Positions 40,107 through 51,689 of a stretch of 64,000 bases of DNA are shown piece by piece (within the stretch, counting starts at the first letter, position 1; every line of letters begins with the position of its first letter). The stretch is from contig NZ_CP016313.1 in NCBI RefSeq assembly GCF_001880325.1, forward strand, positions 248,001 to 312,000, in the 5' to 3' direction. Below the pieces are notes generated by a model. It was not told where the DNA came from, made no database searches, and saw nothing but the letters and a program-made list of their open reading frames with translations. The translations under genes were made by a program, and so were the position numbers. Source of the stretch: Thermus brockianus. GTDB taxonomy: Bacteria; Deinococcota; Deinococci; Deinococcales; Thermaceae.

Positions 40107-40136
40107 GGGACAAAAGTCTCCAATCCGCCTTAAACT
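40107..40136 (+). promoter_or_regulatory. Predicted crtB promoter (activator-dependent)
   Basis: GGGACA (40107-40112, poor -35), 18 nt, TAAACT (40131-40136). GTGTGG at 40099-40104 could be half of a CRP/FNR-type site just upstream, in line with the known need for LdrP at the crtB promoter of T. thermophilus. Expected start near 40143, 14 nt before ATG 40157. Confidence 0.5.
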
Positions 40137-40156
40137 AGGATGCAAAAGAGGGCAGT

Positions 40157-40987
40157 ATGGAACCCGATTGGAAACGCCTGGGGAGCCTCGTCCGTATCCA
40201 TTCCTCCACCTTTTACTTGGGAAGCCTCCTCTTCCCCCCGGTGGAGCGGAAGGGGGCCTGGGCCGTCTACACCGCCTGCCGCCTGGGGGACGAGGCGGTG
40301 GATGGCCCCGGGGGCGGGTGGGAGGCCCTTTCCGCCTGGTGGGATGGGGTGGAACGGGCCTACGAGGGGCGGCCCAAGGCGGCGTGGGAGGTGGGCCTCG
40401 CCTGGGCCCTGGAGCGGTGGGATATACCCTTTGAGGCTTTCCGCCATATGCGGGACGGCTTCCTCACGGACCTGGGCCCCGTACGCCTGAAAACGGAGGC
40501 GGAACTCCTCCGCTACTGCTACCAGGTGGGGGGCACCGTGGGGCGGATGATGGTGGCGGTGGCGGGAGGGGAAAGGACCGAGGAGGAGGCCATCGCCTTG
40601 GGGCAGGCCATGCAGCTCACCAACATCCTCCGGGACGTGGGGGAGGACCTCTTGCGGAACCGGATCTACCTGCCCGAGGCGCTTTTGGACCAGTATGGGG
40701 TGCGGGTGGAAGACCTCCACGCCGGAAGGGCCACGCCGGGCTACCGGGCCATCATGGCCCACCTCGAGGCCCGGGCCCGCTCCCTTTACCGGGAGGGGCT
40801 AAAGGGCATCCCCCGGCTCCGGGTGGGCAAGGCGGCCATCGCCCTCGCCGCCCTCCAGTACCAGGGGATTTTGGACAAGCTCAGGCTCATGGGCTACGAG
40901 AACCTGGGCCAGCGCGCCCACCTGAAGCCCTGGGAAAGGCTTTGGCTCATCCCCCGGGCCTACCGCCTGGCCCGGATGGCGGAGTGA
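40157..40987 (+). CDS. crtB: Phytoene synthase
   Basis: 276 residues. Condenses two geranylgeranyl diphosphates to phytoene. First Asp-rich motif CRLGDEAVDG (about residue 42-50; DEAVD in place of DDVVD) and second motif LTNILRDVGEDL (about 155-166) chelate Mg2+; the QVGGTVGRMM segment is typical of the squalene/phytoene synthase family. First gene of the plus-strand carotenoid operon, overlapping phr by 1 nt (TGATG). Its promoter faces carH-ldrP. Confidence 0.95.
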   Translation: MEPDWKRLGSLVRIHSSTFYLGSLLFPPVERKGAWAVYTACRLGDEAVDGPGGGWEALSAWWDGVERAYEGRPKAAWEVGLAWALERWDIPFEAFRHMRDGFLTDLGPVRLKTEAELLRYCYQVGGTVGRMMVAVAGGERTEEEAIALGQAMQLTNILRDVGEDLLRNRIYLPEALLDQYGVRVEDLHAGRATPGYRAIMAHLEARARSLYREGLKGIPRLRVGKAAIALAALQYQGILDKLRLMGYENLGQRAHLKPWERLWLIPRAYRLARMAE

Positions 40988-42243
40988 TGCGCCTCGTCTG
41001 GCACCGGGCGGACCTCCGCCTGCACGACCACCCGGCCCTCCTCGAGGCCCTCGGGCAGGGCCCCGTGGTGGGCCTGGTGGTCCTGGACCCCAACAACCTC
41101 AAGACCACTCCCCGGCGCCGGGCCTGGTTTTTGGAAAACGTCCGGGCCCTGCGGGAGGCCTACCGGAGGCGGGGCGGGGCCCTTTGGGTCCTGGAAGGCC
41201 TCCCCTGGGAGAAGGTGCCCGAGGCGGCGAGGGCGCTCCGGGTGCAGGCGGTCTACGCCCTAAGGAGCTACACCCCCTACGGCCGCTACCGGGACGAGCG
41301 GGTGCGGGAGGCCCTAGGCGTTCCCCTCCACCTCCTCCCCGCCCCCCACCTCATCCCCCCCGACCTCCCCCGGGCCTACCGGGTCTACACCCCTTTCCGG
41401 CGGAACTTCCAAGGGGTGGACCCTCCCCTGCCCGCCCCCGAGGCCCTGCCCAAGGCCCCGGAGGAGGGGGAAATCCCCAGAGAAACCCCCGACGTGCCCC
41501 TTCCCGAACCCGGGGAAGGGGCGGCCCTCGGCCGGCTCCAGGCCTTCTTGGAGGAGAAGCTCGGCCGCTACGCCGAGGCCCGGGACCGGCTGGACGGGGA
41601 GGGGGGCTCGAGGCTCTCCCCCTACTTCACCCTGGACGTCCTCTCCCCCCGCCTCGCCGCCTGGGAGGCCCTGAGGCGGGGAGGAAGGGGGGCGGAGAAG
41701 TGGGTAGATGAGCTCCTGTGGCGGGACTTCTCCTACCACCTCCTCTACCACTTCCCTGGAATGCGGGAAAGGGCCTTAGACCCCCGTTGGGAAGCCCTCC
41801 CCTGGAACGAGGACGAGGGGCTTTTCCGGGCCTGGCTGGAGGGAAAGACGGGCGTCCCCCTGGTGGACGCCGCCATGCGGGAACTCTGGGCCACGGGCTT
41901 CCTCTCCAACCGGGCCCGCATGTGCGTGGCCCAGTTCGCCGTCAAGTACCTCCTCCTCCCCTGGCGGAAGGCGGAGGCTGCCTTTAAGGCCCTCCTCCTG
42001 GACGGGGACACGCCGCAGAACCTCCAGGGCTGGCAGTGGGCCGGGGGGCTTGGGGTGGACGCCGCCCCCTACTTCCGGGTCTTCAACCTGGTGGAGCAGG
42101 GGAGGCGGCACGACCCCGAGGGCACCTGGCTCGCCCGCTTCGCCCCCGAGTACCCCTCCTACGAGCCCAAGGACCCCGTGGTGGACCTAGGGGAGGCGAG
42201 GCGCCGCTACCTCTCCTTGGCCCAGGCCCTGGCGAAAGGGTAG
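40987..42243 (+). CDS. phr: DNA photolyase (CPD class I)
   Basis: 418 residues, near the 420 of the T. thermophilus enzyme. MRLVWHRADLRLHDHPALLEAL is the photolyase N-terminus; FAD-domain signatures are WVDELLWRDFSYHLLYHFPGM, TGVPLVDAAMRELWATGFLSNRARM and WQWAGGLGVDAAPYFRVFN. Repairs cyclobutane pyrimidine dimers with light. Its place in a CarH/LdrP-controlled operon with carotenoid genes makes a coherent photoprotection unit. Confidence 0.96.
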   Translation: MRLVWHRADLRLHDHPALLEALGQGPVVGLVVLDPNNLKTTPRRRAWFLENVRALREAYRRRGGALWVLEGLPWEKVPEAARALRVQAVYALRSYTPYGRYRDERVREALGVPLHLLPAPHLIPPDLPRAYRVYTPFRRNFQGVDPPLPAPEALPKAPEEGEIPRETPDVPLPEPGEGAALGRLQAFLEEKLGRYAEARDRLDGEGGSRLSPYFTLDVLSPRLAAWEALRRGGRGAEKWVDELLWRDFSYHLLYHFPGMRERALDPRWEALPWNEDEGLFRAWLEGKTGVPLVDAAMRELWATGFLSNRARMCVAQFAVKYLLLPWRKAEAAFKALLLDGDTPQNLQGWQWAGGLGVDAAPYFRVFNLVEQGRRHDPEGTWLARFAPEYPSYEPKDPVVDLGEARRRYLSLAQALAKG

Positions 42244-42286
42244 CCCAGAGGGGAGAAGGCCTGGCCTTCCCGGGTATCCTCTAACC

Positions 42287-43450
42287 ATGACCGCCACCTT
42301 GGACCTGAAGGAGGCCCTCCCCGACCTAAGGCGCCTCCGGGACGATCCCCTGGAAACCCTCCTCGCCTGGGGGAGGCGGCACGCCCGCCTAAGGCTTCCC
42401 CTCCCCGGCATGCCCCTCCACCTGGTCTTTGACCCCACGGGGGTGGAGGCGGTCCTCCTGGGCCTGGAGAGCAAGGCCACCTTCCAGTACCGGGAGCTCG
42501 CCCGCCTCACGGGGCGGGGCCTCCTCACGGACTTCGGCCCTACCTGGAAGGAGGCCCGGAAGGCCCTCAAGGACCCCTTCCTCCCCAAGGCGGTCTGGGC
42601 CTACGCCCCCCTCTTCCAGGAGGAGGCGGAAGGGTTTTTCGCCTCCTGGCGGCCCGGGGAAGCGCGGGACCTGGCCCGGGAGATGCTCGCCCTCTCCTTG
42701 CGCTTCCTGGGACGGGCCCTTTGGGGCAAGCCGCTTCCCGAACCCTTGGCGGAGGTGGCCCTGAAGGCCTTGGAGCGGGTAGTGGGAAGGATGCGAAACC
42801 CCCTCACCCGGCTGGACCTCCTAGCGGAGGCCCGCTTCGTGAGGCTCCGGCAGGCCCTGGAGCGGGAGGCGGAAGCCCTGGTCCGGGTGCCCCCCCTCGC
42901 CCACCTGCCCCGGGAAAGGGCCCTGGCGGAGGCCAAGACCCTCCTCATCGCCGGGCACGAGACCACGGGAAGCGCCCTCACCTGGGCCCTCTACCTCCTC
43001 TCGCAAGACCCCTCGGACCAGGCCCGGGTGGCGGAGGACCCCGCCTTCGCCCGCTCCGCCTTCCAGGAGGCCCTAAGGCTCTACCCCCCCGCCTGGGTCC
43101 TCACCCGCAAGGCGGAAGCCCCTTTAGACCTCCTGGGGGAGAGGATAGAGGCGGGGACCACGGTGGTCCTCTCCCCCTACGTGACCCACCGCCTCCACTT
43201 CCCCGAGGGGGAGGCCTTCCGGCCTGGGCGCTTCCTGGAAACCCCGGGCACCCCAAGCGGCCGCTACTTCCCCTTCGGCTTCGGGCCTAGGCTCTGCCTC
43301 GGGCGGGACTTCGCCCTCCTGGAGGGGGAGGTGGCCCTAACGGCCTTCTTCCGCCGCTTCCGCCTGGAGCCCCTGCCTAAGCCCGAGGTCCACGCCGGGG
43401 TCACCCTCTGGCCCAAGGGGGGGCTTCCCGCCCGCCTGGAGGCGGCATGA
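42287..43450 (+). CDS. Cytochrome P450, CYP175A1-type beta-carotene hydroxylase
   Basis: 387 residues (389 in CYP175A1). I-helix LIAGHETTGSALTW (about residue 222), ExxR in FQEALRLYPP (about 262), heme loop FGFGPRLCLGRDFALLEG with the axial Cys near 337. No membrane anchor, as in the soluble thermophilic enzyme that hydroxylates beta-carotene at C3 to give zeaxanthin. TATCCT at 42275-42280 followed by six bases and ATG 42287 may be an internal leaderless promoter; an inverted repeat GAAGGCC-T-GGCCTTC lies just upstream of it. Confidence 0.95.
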   Translation: MTATLDLKEALPDLRRLRDDPLETLLAWGRRHARLRLPLPGMPLHLVFDPTGVEAVLLGLESKATFQYRELARLTGRGLLTDFGPTWKEARKALKDPFLPKAVWAYAPLFQEEAEGFFASWRPGEARDLAREMLALSLRFLGRALWGKPLPEPLAEVALKALERVVGRMRNPLTRLDLLAEARFVRLRQALEREAEALVRVPPLAHLPRERALAEAKTLLIAGHETTGSALTWALYLLSQDPSDQARVAEDPAFARSAFQEALRLYPPAWVLTRKAEAPLDLLGERIEAGTTVVLSPYVTHRLHFPEGEAFRPGRFLETPGTPSGRYFPFGFGPRLCLGRDFALLEGEVALTAFFRRFRLEPLPKPEVHAGVTLWPKGGLPARLEAA

Positions 43451-44144
43451 CCTACCTGGAGTTTCACCTCGCCTTCATCCTACCGCCCCTCCTTCTCCTC
43501 CTCCTCTTGGGCCGGCCCAGGCCGCCCAGGCTTTGGGCCTACCTCCTCCTGCCCCTCATCGCCCTCCTCTACACCACCCCTTGGGACAACTACCTGGTCT
43601 GGCGGGGGGTGTGGGGCTACCCCGAGGGGCGGGTCCTCCTCCGCCTGGGGTACGTGCCCCTCGAGGAGTACCTCTTCTTCGTCCTCCAACCCCTCCTCAC
43701 GGGGGCCTTCCTCCTCCGCATCGCCGGGCCTCCCCCGCCCCCGGGGCCTGGGGTCTTCCGGGTGCTCGGGGGTGGGGGGTTCCTCCTCCTCACCGCCCTG
43801 GGCGTCCTCCTCCTCGCCCTTGGGGGGAAGGCCCTTTACCTGGGCCTCATCCTCGCCTACTTCGCCCCCGTCTTCCTCCTCCAGTGGGCCTTCGGGGGGA
43901 CCTCCTTTGGGGGTGGCGGAGGGCCCTCCTCCTCGGGGTGGGGCTTCCCACCCTGTACCTGTGGCTCGCCGACCTCTACGCCATCCGGACGGGCATCTGG
44001 TGGATCGCCCCCGAGTACACCCTGGGGCCCAAGGCCTTGGGGCTACCCCTGGAGGAGATGGTCTTCTTCCTCGCCACCAACCTGGCGGTGGTGCAGGGCC
44101 TCCTCCTGGCCTGGCACCCCGAGGCCCTAAGGCGCCTACGGTGA
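43447..44144 (+). pseudogene. CrtY-type (CrtYcd-like) lycopene cyclase, frameshifted in a G run
   Basis: Heterodimer-type cyclase domains: TYLEFHLAFILPPLLLLLLLG, YTTPWDNYLVWRGVWGYPEG and PLEEYLFFVLQPLLTG are CrtYc-like; after the break, YLWLADLYAIRTGIWWIAPEYT and PLEEMVFFLATNLAVVQGLLLAWHP repeat the pattern (CrtYd-like). The two parts lie in different frames: at a run of six G (43894-43899) one extra G would join WAFGG to DLLWGWRRALLLG without loss. As written the first frame runs out of phase to 44130. The downstream gene overlaps the restored stop (TGATG), supporting the corrected reading. The enzyme makes the beta-rings that the adjacent P450 hydroxylates. Confidence 0.85.
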
Positions 44145-44803
44145 TGGACCCCGAGCGCCCCTTCGCCCGGCTCCTCAAGGCCTTCGTGGAAGGCCTCCTC
44201 CTCCTGAGCCTCAAGGGGAGCCTCCGGGGGGTGTACCTGAAAGGGCACCTCCCCCAGGGGCCCGTGGTCCTCGCCATGAACCACCATAGCTTCTTTGACG
44301 GGCATTTGGTCTGGCTCCTGGGAAGGCTCGCCGGGCGGCCCACAAGCCTCCTGGTGGCGGAGGAGAACCTGAAGGCCTTCCCCGTCCTGGCCCTGGCCGG
44401 GGCCCTCCCGGCGGGCCGGGTGCGGGAGGCCCTAAGGCGGCTTGGGCGGGGGGCGTGGGTGGGGGTCTTCCCCGAGGGGGAGATGCGCTACCCCGGGCCC
44501 TTGGGCCCCCTGCGGCGGGGGGCGGCCTGGCTTGGCCAAAGGGCCGGGGTGCCCCTCCTCCCTGTGGCCGCCCGGGTGGTCCTGAGGGGCTTTGAGCACC
44601 CCGAGGCCTTCCTCCTTGTGGGGAGCCCCTTGCCCCCGGAGGGGGACCTCCCGGGGGCCTTGGGGGAACTCCTGGCGGAGCTGGACGGGCTCCTCGCCGG
44701 GACCCACCCCCGGGCGGTGCCGGAGGGCTTCCGGGAGGTCTTGAGGGGGAGAAGGAGCCTGGAGGAACGGGTGCGCCCCTGGGTGGAGGCCCTGAGGCGA
44801 TGA
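44144..44803 (+). CDS. PlsC-type acyltransferase of the carotenoid cluster
   Basis: 219 residues. NHHSFFD (about 47-53) is the HxxxxD catalytic motif of 1-acylglycerol-phosphate-type acyltransferases, and VFPEGEMR (about 107-114) is the second substrate-binding motif. Thermus makes thermozeaxanthins, zeaxanthin glucosides esterified with branched fatty acids; an acyltransferase beside a glycosyltransferase in this operon is the natural candidate for the acylation step (inference). ATG overlaps the cyclase stop; ATGA overlap with the next gene. Confidence 0.85.
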   Translation: MDPERPFARLLKAFVEGLLLLSLKGSLRGVYLKGHLPQGPVVLAMNHHSFFDGHLVWLLGRLAGRPTSLLVAEENLKAFPVLALAGALPAGRVREALRRLGRGAWVGVFPEGEMRYPGPLGPLRRGAAWLGQRAGVPLLPVAARVVLRGFEHPEAFLLVGSPLPPEGDLPGALGELLAELDGLLAGTHPRAVPEGFREVLRGRRSLEERVRPWVEALRR

Positions 44804-45831
44804 GGGGGGACTTCTTCTTCGGCGTCCTCCTCTTCCTCCTCCTGAGGTGGCTCGCCCTCCTCTACAACCTCCTCGCCTTCCCCCGCCTCTCCCCCAAGCC
44901 CACCCCCCCGAGGCCCCAGGCCTCCCTCCTGGTCCCGGCCCGGAACGAGGCGGAAAACCTGCGGCGCACCCTCCCTGCCCTCCTCCGGCAGGGGGCCCTC
45001 GAGGTCCTGGTCCTGGACGACGGCTCCGAGGACGGCACGGCGGAGGTGGCCGCCGCCCTGGGCGGGGGCCACCCGGGCTTCCGCCTCCTTCGGGGGAAGC
45101 CCCCTCCCCCGGGTTGGACGGGGAAGAACTGGGCCTGCTGGCAGCTGGCCCAGGCGGCGCGGGGGGAGGTCCTGGTCTTCACCGACGCCGACGTGCTCTG
45201 GCACGAGGGGGCCCTGGGGGGGCTCCTCGCCGCCCTGGAGGGGCGGGAGGCGGTCTCGGCCCTGCCCCGCCAGGAGGCCGGGGGAAATCCCCTGGTCCTC
45301 GCCACGGTGCCCTTCGTCATGGGGGGGCTCTTCTCCTTCCTGCCCCACCCCTGGCTCCTGGCCCTGCGGGTGGCGAACGGCCAGGTCCTGGCCTTCCGCC
45401 GGGAGGCCTACTTCGCCCTTGGGGGGCACGAAGGGGTGCGGGGCGAGGTCCTGGAGGACGTGGCCTTGGCGCTGAAGGCGAGGCACTACGGGCTTTTCCT
45501 GGGGGTGGAACTCTTCTCGGCCCGGATGTACCGGGGCTACGGGGAGGTGGTGGCGGGGTTTGGCAAGAACTTCCTGGAGATCCACCTGAAAAACCCCGCC
45601 GTCCTCCTGGGGTCGTGGTTCTACCACCTGGCCCTCTACACCCTCCCCTGGGCCTTCGGGCGCCCGGAGCTAGGCCTTTTGGGGCTTCTGGAAAGGGCCC
45701 TGGTCCAGGTGGCCACCAAGGGGGAATTCCTAGCCGGCCTCCTCACCCCCCTGGCGCCCCTCCTCCTCCTCCCCGCCTACCTCCGGGCCCTCCTTCCCGG
45801 GAAGCGCTGGAAGGGCCGGGCCTTGCCCTAG
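44800..45831 (+). CDS. Family 2 glycosyltransferase of the carotenoid cluster
   Basis: 343 residues. N-terminal membrane helix ([23 protein letters not shown]), GT-A core with [28 protein letters not shown] (first Asp motif), [14 protein letters not shown], and VFTDADVLW (DxD); C-terminal helices. The WxGKNWAxxxLA motif is shared with CruC/CrtQ-like carotenoid glycosyltransferases. Probably attaches glucose to the hydroxyl of zeaxanthin before acylation by the neighbouring acyltransferase. Confidence 0.86.
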   Translation: MRGDFFFGVLLFLLLRWLALLYNLLAFPRLSPKPTPPRPQASLLVPARNEAENLRRTLPALLRQGALEVLVLDDGSEDGTAEVAAALGGGHPGFRLLRGKPPPPGWTGKNWACWQLAQAARGEVLVFTDADVLWHEGALGGLLAALEGREAVSALPRQEAGGNPLVLATVPFVMGGLFSFLPHPWLLALRVANGQVLAFRREAYFALGGHEGVRGEVLEDVALALKARHYGLFLGVELFSARMYRGYGEVVAGFGKNFLEIHLKNPAVLLGSWFYHLALYTLPWAFGRPELGLLGLLERALVQVATKGEFLAGLLTPLAPLLLLPAYLRALLPGKRWKGRALP

Positions 45832-45881
45832 GGTGTAGCCTCTCCCGCAATCCTTCCCTTCCCCTGGGGTAAGCTCCTCCC

Positions 45882-48445
<2,564 letters not shown>

Positions 48446-48470
48446 GGGCATTCTTGCGAGGGACAGGGAG

Positions 48471-48516
48471 CTTTCACCTGTCCTTTCACACCCTTTTCAC
48501 ATGGGGCCCTTACCCT
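48471..48516 (+). promoter_or_regulatory. Triple TTTCAC repeat promoter of the surface-protein cluster
   Basis: CTTTCAC at 48471-48477 and 48483-48489 and TTTTCAC at 48494-48500 (12- and 11-bp periods), then TACCCT at 48511-48516, about 10 nt after the last repeat. No -35 box. Expected start near 48523, ATG at 48534. The layout suggests a response-regulator-type activator different from the Pho-box binder. Confidence 0.5.
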
Positions 48517-48533
48517 TCCCAACGGGGTGGTAT

Positions 48534-49022
48534 ATGCGGCGACCCTGGTTCTGGCTCGGTTTCCTGGCCGTCCTAGTGGCCCTCGCCCAGGCGCTTAGCC
48601 TGGACCTGAGGCCCTACCTAGTACGGGTATTGGAAGGCAAGGAGGTCTACGAGGAAAACCCCGTGGCGGTGAAGCCCGGGGACGTGCTGGAGTGGCGCCT
48701 GGTGGCGGAAAACCGCTCCCAGGGTGCCTTGCGTCAGGTGGCCTTGGTGATCCCCGTCCCCAAGGAGACCCACTACCTGGACGGGAGCGCTAAGCCCCTG
48801 ACCCTAAGCGGGTCCACCATCCGCCCGGAGTTCAGCTTTGACGGGGGGAGGACCTACGGCTTCCCGCCCCTGAAGAAGCGGGTCCGGGTGGTGGAAAACG
48901 GCAAGGAGGTGGAAAAGGAGGCGGAAGTGAAGCCCGAAGAGTACACCCACGTGCGGTGGCTCGTTCCGGAGCTGCCTAAAGGCGCTAAAGTCCAGGTTTC
49001 CATGCGCACCGTGGTCAAGTAG
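48534..49022 (+). CDS. Small exported DUF11-like protein
   Basis: 162 residues. Signal peptide RRPWFWLGFLAVLVALAQA; mature part is one all-beta domain with VKPGDVLEWRLVAENRSQGALRQVALVIPVPKETHYLDGS, a DUF11-type pattern (AENxS/NxG, PVP). No membrane anchor at the C-terminus. Sits 14 bp before the large DUF11 protein gene and shares its transcript. Probably a periplasmic or surface component; function unknown. An in-frame upstream codon exists but homologous signal-peptide placement and a GGGGTGG before 48534 favour this start. Confidence 0.75.
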   Translation: MRRPWFWLGFLAVLVALAQALSLDLRPYLVRVLEGKEVYEENPVAVKPGDVLEWRLVAENRSQGALRQVALVIPVPKETHYLDGSAKPLTLSGSTIRPEFSFDGGRTYGFPPLKKRVRVVENGKEVEKEAEVKPEEYTHVRWLVPELPKGAKVQVSMRTVVK

Positions 49023-49036
49023 AGGAGGTTATGAGG

Positions 49037-51682
49037 ATGAAGAGAGGGATGTATCTTCTAGCCGCCCTATTCATGGTCCTGGGCCTTGCCCTGGCCATGA
49101 CCCCCGCCGGCACGGCCATCACCAACCAGGCCTCGGCTAGCTACATTGACTCGGCGGGGCAATCCAGGACCACCACGTCCAACCTGGTCACCACCATCGT
49201 CCAGCAGGTCTACGCCTTTACCATCACCCCAAACGGCAGTGAGACGAACCCTGGCCAAATCCGCTCCAACCTGCCCGGGGGACAGGTGCTCTTCCAGTAC
49301 GTGGTCACCAACAACGGCAACGGCACGGACACCATCAACCTAAGCACCGCCCAAGGGACAGGGGACAACTTTGACCTGCAAAACGTCCGCATCTACTTGG
49401 ACGCCAACTGCAACGGCAACGTGGATGCGGGCGAGGCCCAGGTGACGAACGTCACCCTGGCCATGGGGGCTCAGGCCTGCGTCATCGTGGCGGCCACCAT
49501 CCCCACCACCGCCCAGAACGGGCAGTACGGCAACCTGAACCTGACCGGCTCGTCCGTAGGTAGTAACAACACCCTCACGGACACGGACAACTGGGCCCGG
49601 GCCACCGCCAGTACCGCCGCCGCCCTCACCGCCTTCAAGAGCGCCTCGCCCTCGGGCAACGTGGCCCCCGGCGCCACCGTCACCTACACCATCTCCGGTG
49701 CCAATACCGGTGGGAGCGCCGCTTACGGCGTGAGCGTGACGGTGGACAACCAAACCAAGACGGGCATCCTGGTGGAGGACACCATCCCAAGCGGGCTCAC
49801 CGTGAGCCAGATGCCCACGGGAAGCGCCGGGGCGGGCACCGTGCGCTACGTCTACTACAACGGCACAAGCTGGGTCACGCTCACTTCCTCCCTGCTCCCC
49901 ATCACCGGAGACGGCACCAAGAAGATCGGCATGCTCATTGAGGGTACCGGGGCCTTCTTCCCGCAAGGGGCGCAGTACAGCCTCAGCTTCACCGCCCAGG
50001 TTCCCCAAAACGCTCAAGCCGGCACGGGCTACGCCAACAGCGCCGTTGTCCGCTTCAACGACGGGACGCAGAACCGGGACGTCACCACCAACACCACCAA
50101 CAACACCGTGGGGGCGAGCTACGACGTGAAGGTGGGTCCCTATGGCTATCCGGAGGGAAGCGCCACGGGCACTTACACGGTGGGTGCCTACACCATTACC
50201 CGCTCCGGTGATGCGCAAAGCGTTGCCCAGGTCTATAGCGGCACCAACGTCATCTTCCGCCACACCCTGAAGAATACGGGGAACACCCAGGATAGCTTCA
50301 CCCTTAGCCTCACGGGTGCTCCCTCTGGCTGGGCGTGCCAGCTCGTGGCCGACGACCTCACCACCCCCATCAACGGCCCTGTGGGTCCGGCTGCGGCGGG
50401 CGGCACCTACGACTTCGCCCTCAAGTGCGCCATCCCCGCTAACTACACGGGCGGGCCGGTGAACCTCACGGTCACCGCCACCAGCGTGGGCGATAGCAGC
50501 AAGAAAGACACCACCACGGACGAGGTAACCAGCATCCTCTCTGGCTACGCTGTGGACCTGGCTGCTAGGGGTTACAGCGGGGACGGCAACGCCAACAACG
50601 ACAACCCCGCCTCCCAAAGCGCCAACCCCGGTCAGACCGTGTACTTCCCCTTGGAGGTCTACAACGCCGGGGCTAACCCCGACGTCTACAACCTTACGGC
50701 CACGGTGCCCCAGGGGTGGAGCGTGGTCTTCTACCCCGATGCCAACTGCGATGGCGTGCCGGACGGGGCGCCCATCGCCAACACCAACCTGTTGAACCCC
50801 GGTCAAAAGCAGTGCGTGGTGGCGGCGGTGACGGTGCCGGCTCAAACTGCGCCTGGCAACAACCCCGTATCCTTCACCGCCACGAGCACCACCGTGTCTG
50901 GAGTGTCTGACACCGTCAGCAGCCAGGTGGCGGTGAACCTGGTGGCCCAGGTTACCCTGGACCCCGACCGCTCCGGCACCGTCACGAGCCCGGGCACCAT
51001 CGTCTACACCCACACCCTCCTCAACAACTCCAACGCCCCCGCCTACTGCGACATCTCCGGCAACGGCGGCGCCCACGGCTGGACCTACCAGTACTCCACG
51101 GACGGTACCAGCTGGTACGCCAGCCTGGCGGACGTGTACGTGGCCCCGAATGGCCGCACCGCTACCCTTTACGTCCGGGTCACGGTGCCGGCGGGCGAGC
51201 CCGTGGGCCGGGTGGACGTGAACACGGTCAGGGCTAACTGCGACGTGACCACCGGCACGCCCGACAACACCTACGAGGCCACGGACACCGCCACCGAGAC
51301 CACCACCGTCGTGGGTGGGGAGCTCAGGCTCACCAAGTCCGTGGACAAGACGAGCGCCTTCCCGGGGGATACCCTCACCTACACCATCGTGGCCGAGAAC
51401 ATCGGTACCGGGAACCTCACCAAGGTAATTGTCTCCGACCCCATCCCCGCCTACACCAGCTTCGTGAGCGTGTCGGCCACCGCCACGGGCTTCAGCGGCA
51501 CCTACACCATCCTCTACTCCACGGACGGCTCCACCTGGAGCCCGACGGCGCCTACCAGCGCGCCCACGGGCGGTAGCGTCTACGTGGCCGTGGACACCAA
51601 CGGGGACAACTCCATCACCGACCAAGACATCATGCCCCCGGGCGCCAGGATCACCATCACCCTGACGGTCCAGGTGCAGTAG
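49037..51682 (+). CDS. Large exported multi-domain DUF11 protein A
   Basis: 881 residues. I choose ATG 49037 (GGAGG 8 nt upstream; ATG 49031 is too close to it). Signal peptide to about residue 22, then TPAGTAITNQASASYID, an N-terminal module shared with the protein at 51810. Repeated Ig-like beta domains follow, each with NNGN/NTGN-D-type strands (VVTNNGNGTDTINLS, LKNTGNTQDSFTLS, VYNAGANPDVYNLT) and a final DUF11 domain (LRLTKSVDKTSAFPGDTLTYTIVAENIGTG). DANCNGNVDAG and DANCDGVPDG look like Ca2+-binding loops. Asn/Thr-rich and unlike its GC-skewed neighbours in composition. Likely a fibrous surface or extracellular protein; no sortase or S-layer anchor is seen. Confidence 0.82.
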   Translation: MKRGMYLLAALFMVLGLALAMTPAGTAITNQASASYIDSAGQSRTTTSNLVTTIVQQVYAFTITPNGSETNPGQIRSNLPGGQVLFQYVVTNNGNGTDTINLSTAQGTGDNFDLQNVRIYLDANCNGNVDAGEAQVTNVTLAMGAQACVIVAATIPTTAQNGQYGNLNLTGSSVGSNNTLTDTDNWARATASTAAALTAFKSASPSGNVAPGATVTYTISGANTGGSAAYGVSVTVDNQTKTGILVEDTIPSGLTVSQMPTGSAGAGTVRYVYYNGTSWVTLTSSLLPITGDGTKKIGMLIEGTGAFFPQGAQYSLSFTAQVPQNAQAGTGYANSAVVRFNDGTQNRDVTTNTTNNTVGASYDVKVGPYGYPEGSATGTYTVGAYTITRSGDAQSVAQVYSGTNVIFRHTLKNTGNTQDSFTLSLTGAPSGWACQLVADDLTTPINGPVGPAAAGGTYDFALKCAIPANYTGGPVNLTVTATSVGDSSKKDTTTDEVTSILSGYAVDLAARGYSGDGNANNDNPASQSANPGQTVYFPLEVYNAGANPDVYNLTATVPQGWSVVFYPDANCDGVPDGAPIANTNLLNPGQKQCVVAAVTVPAQTAPGNNPVSFTATSTTVSGVSDTVSSQVAVNLVAQVTLDPDRSGTVTSPGTIVYTHTLLNNSNAPAYCDISGNGGAHGWTYQYSTDGTSWYASLADVYVAPNGRTATLYVRVTVPAGEPVGRVDVNTVRANCDVTTGTPDNTYEATDTATETTTVVGGELRLTKSVDKTSAFPGDTLTYTIVAENIGTGNLTKVIVSDPIPAYTSFVSVSATATGFSGTYTILYSTDGSTWSPTAPTSAPTGGSVYVAVDTNGDNSITDQDIMPPGARITITLTVQVQ

Positions 51683-51689
51683 GCCATCC

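Noticed and set aside
49340-51625. 761-codon open frame on the minus strand across DUF11 protein A
   Set aside because: It mirrors the codon pattern of the plus-strand gene, has Gly/Val/His-rich low-complexity translation, and no ribosome site; a GC-driven shadow.
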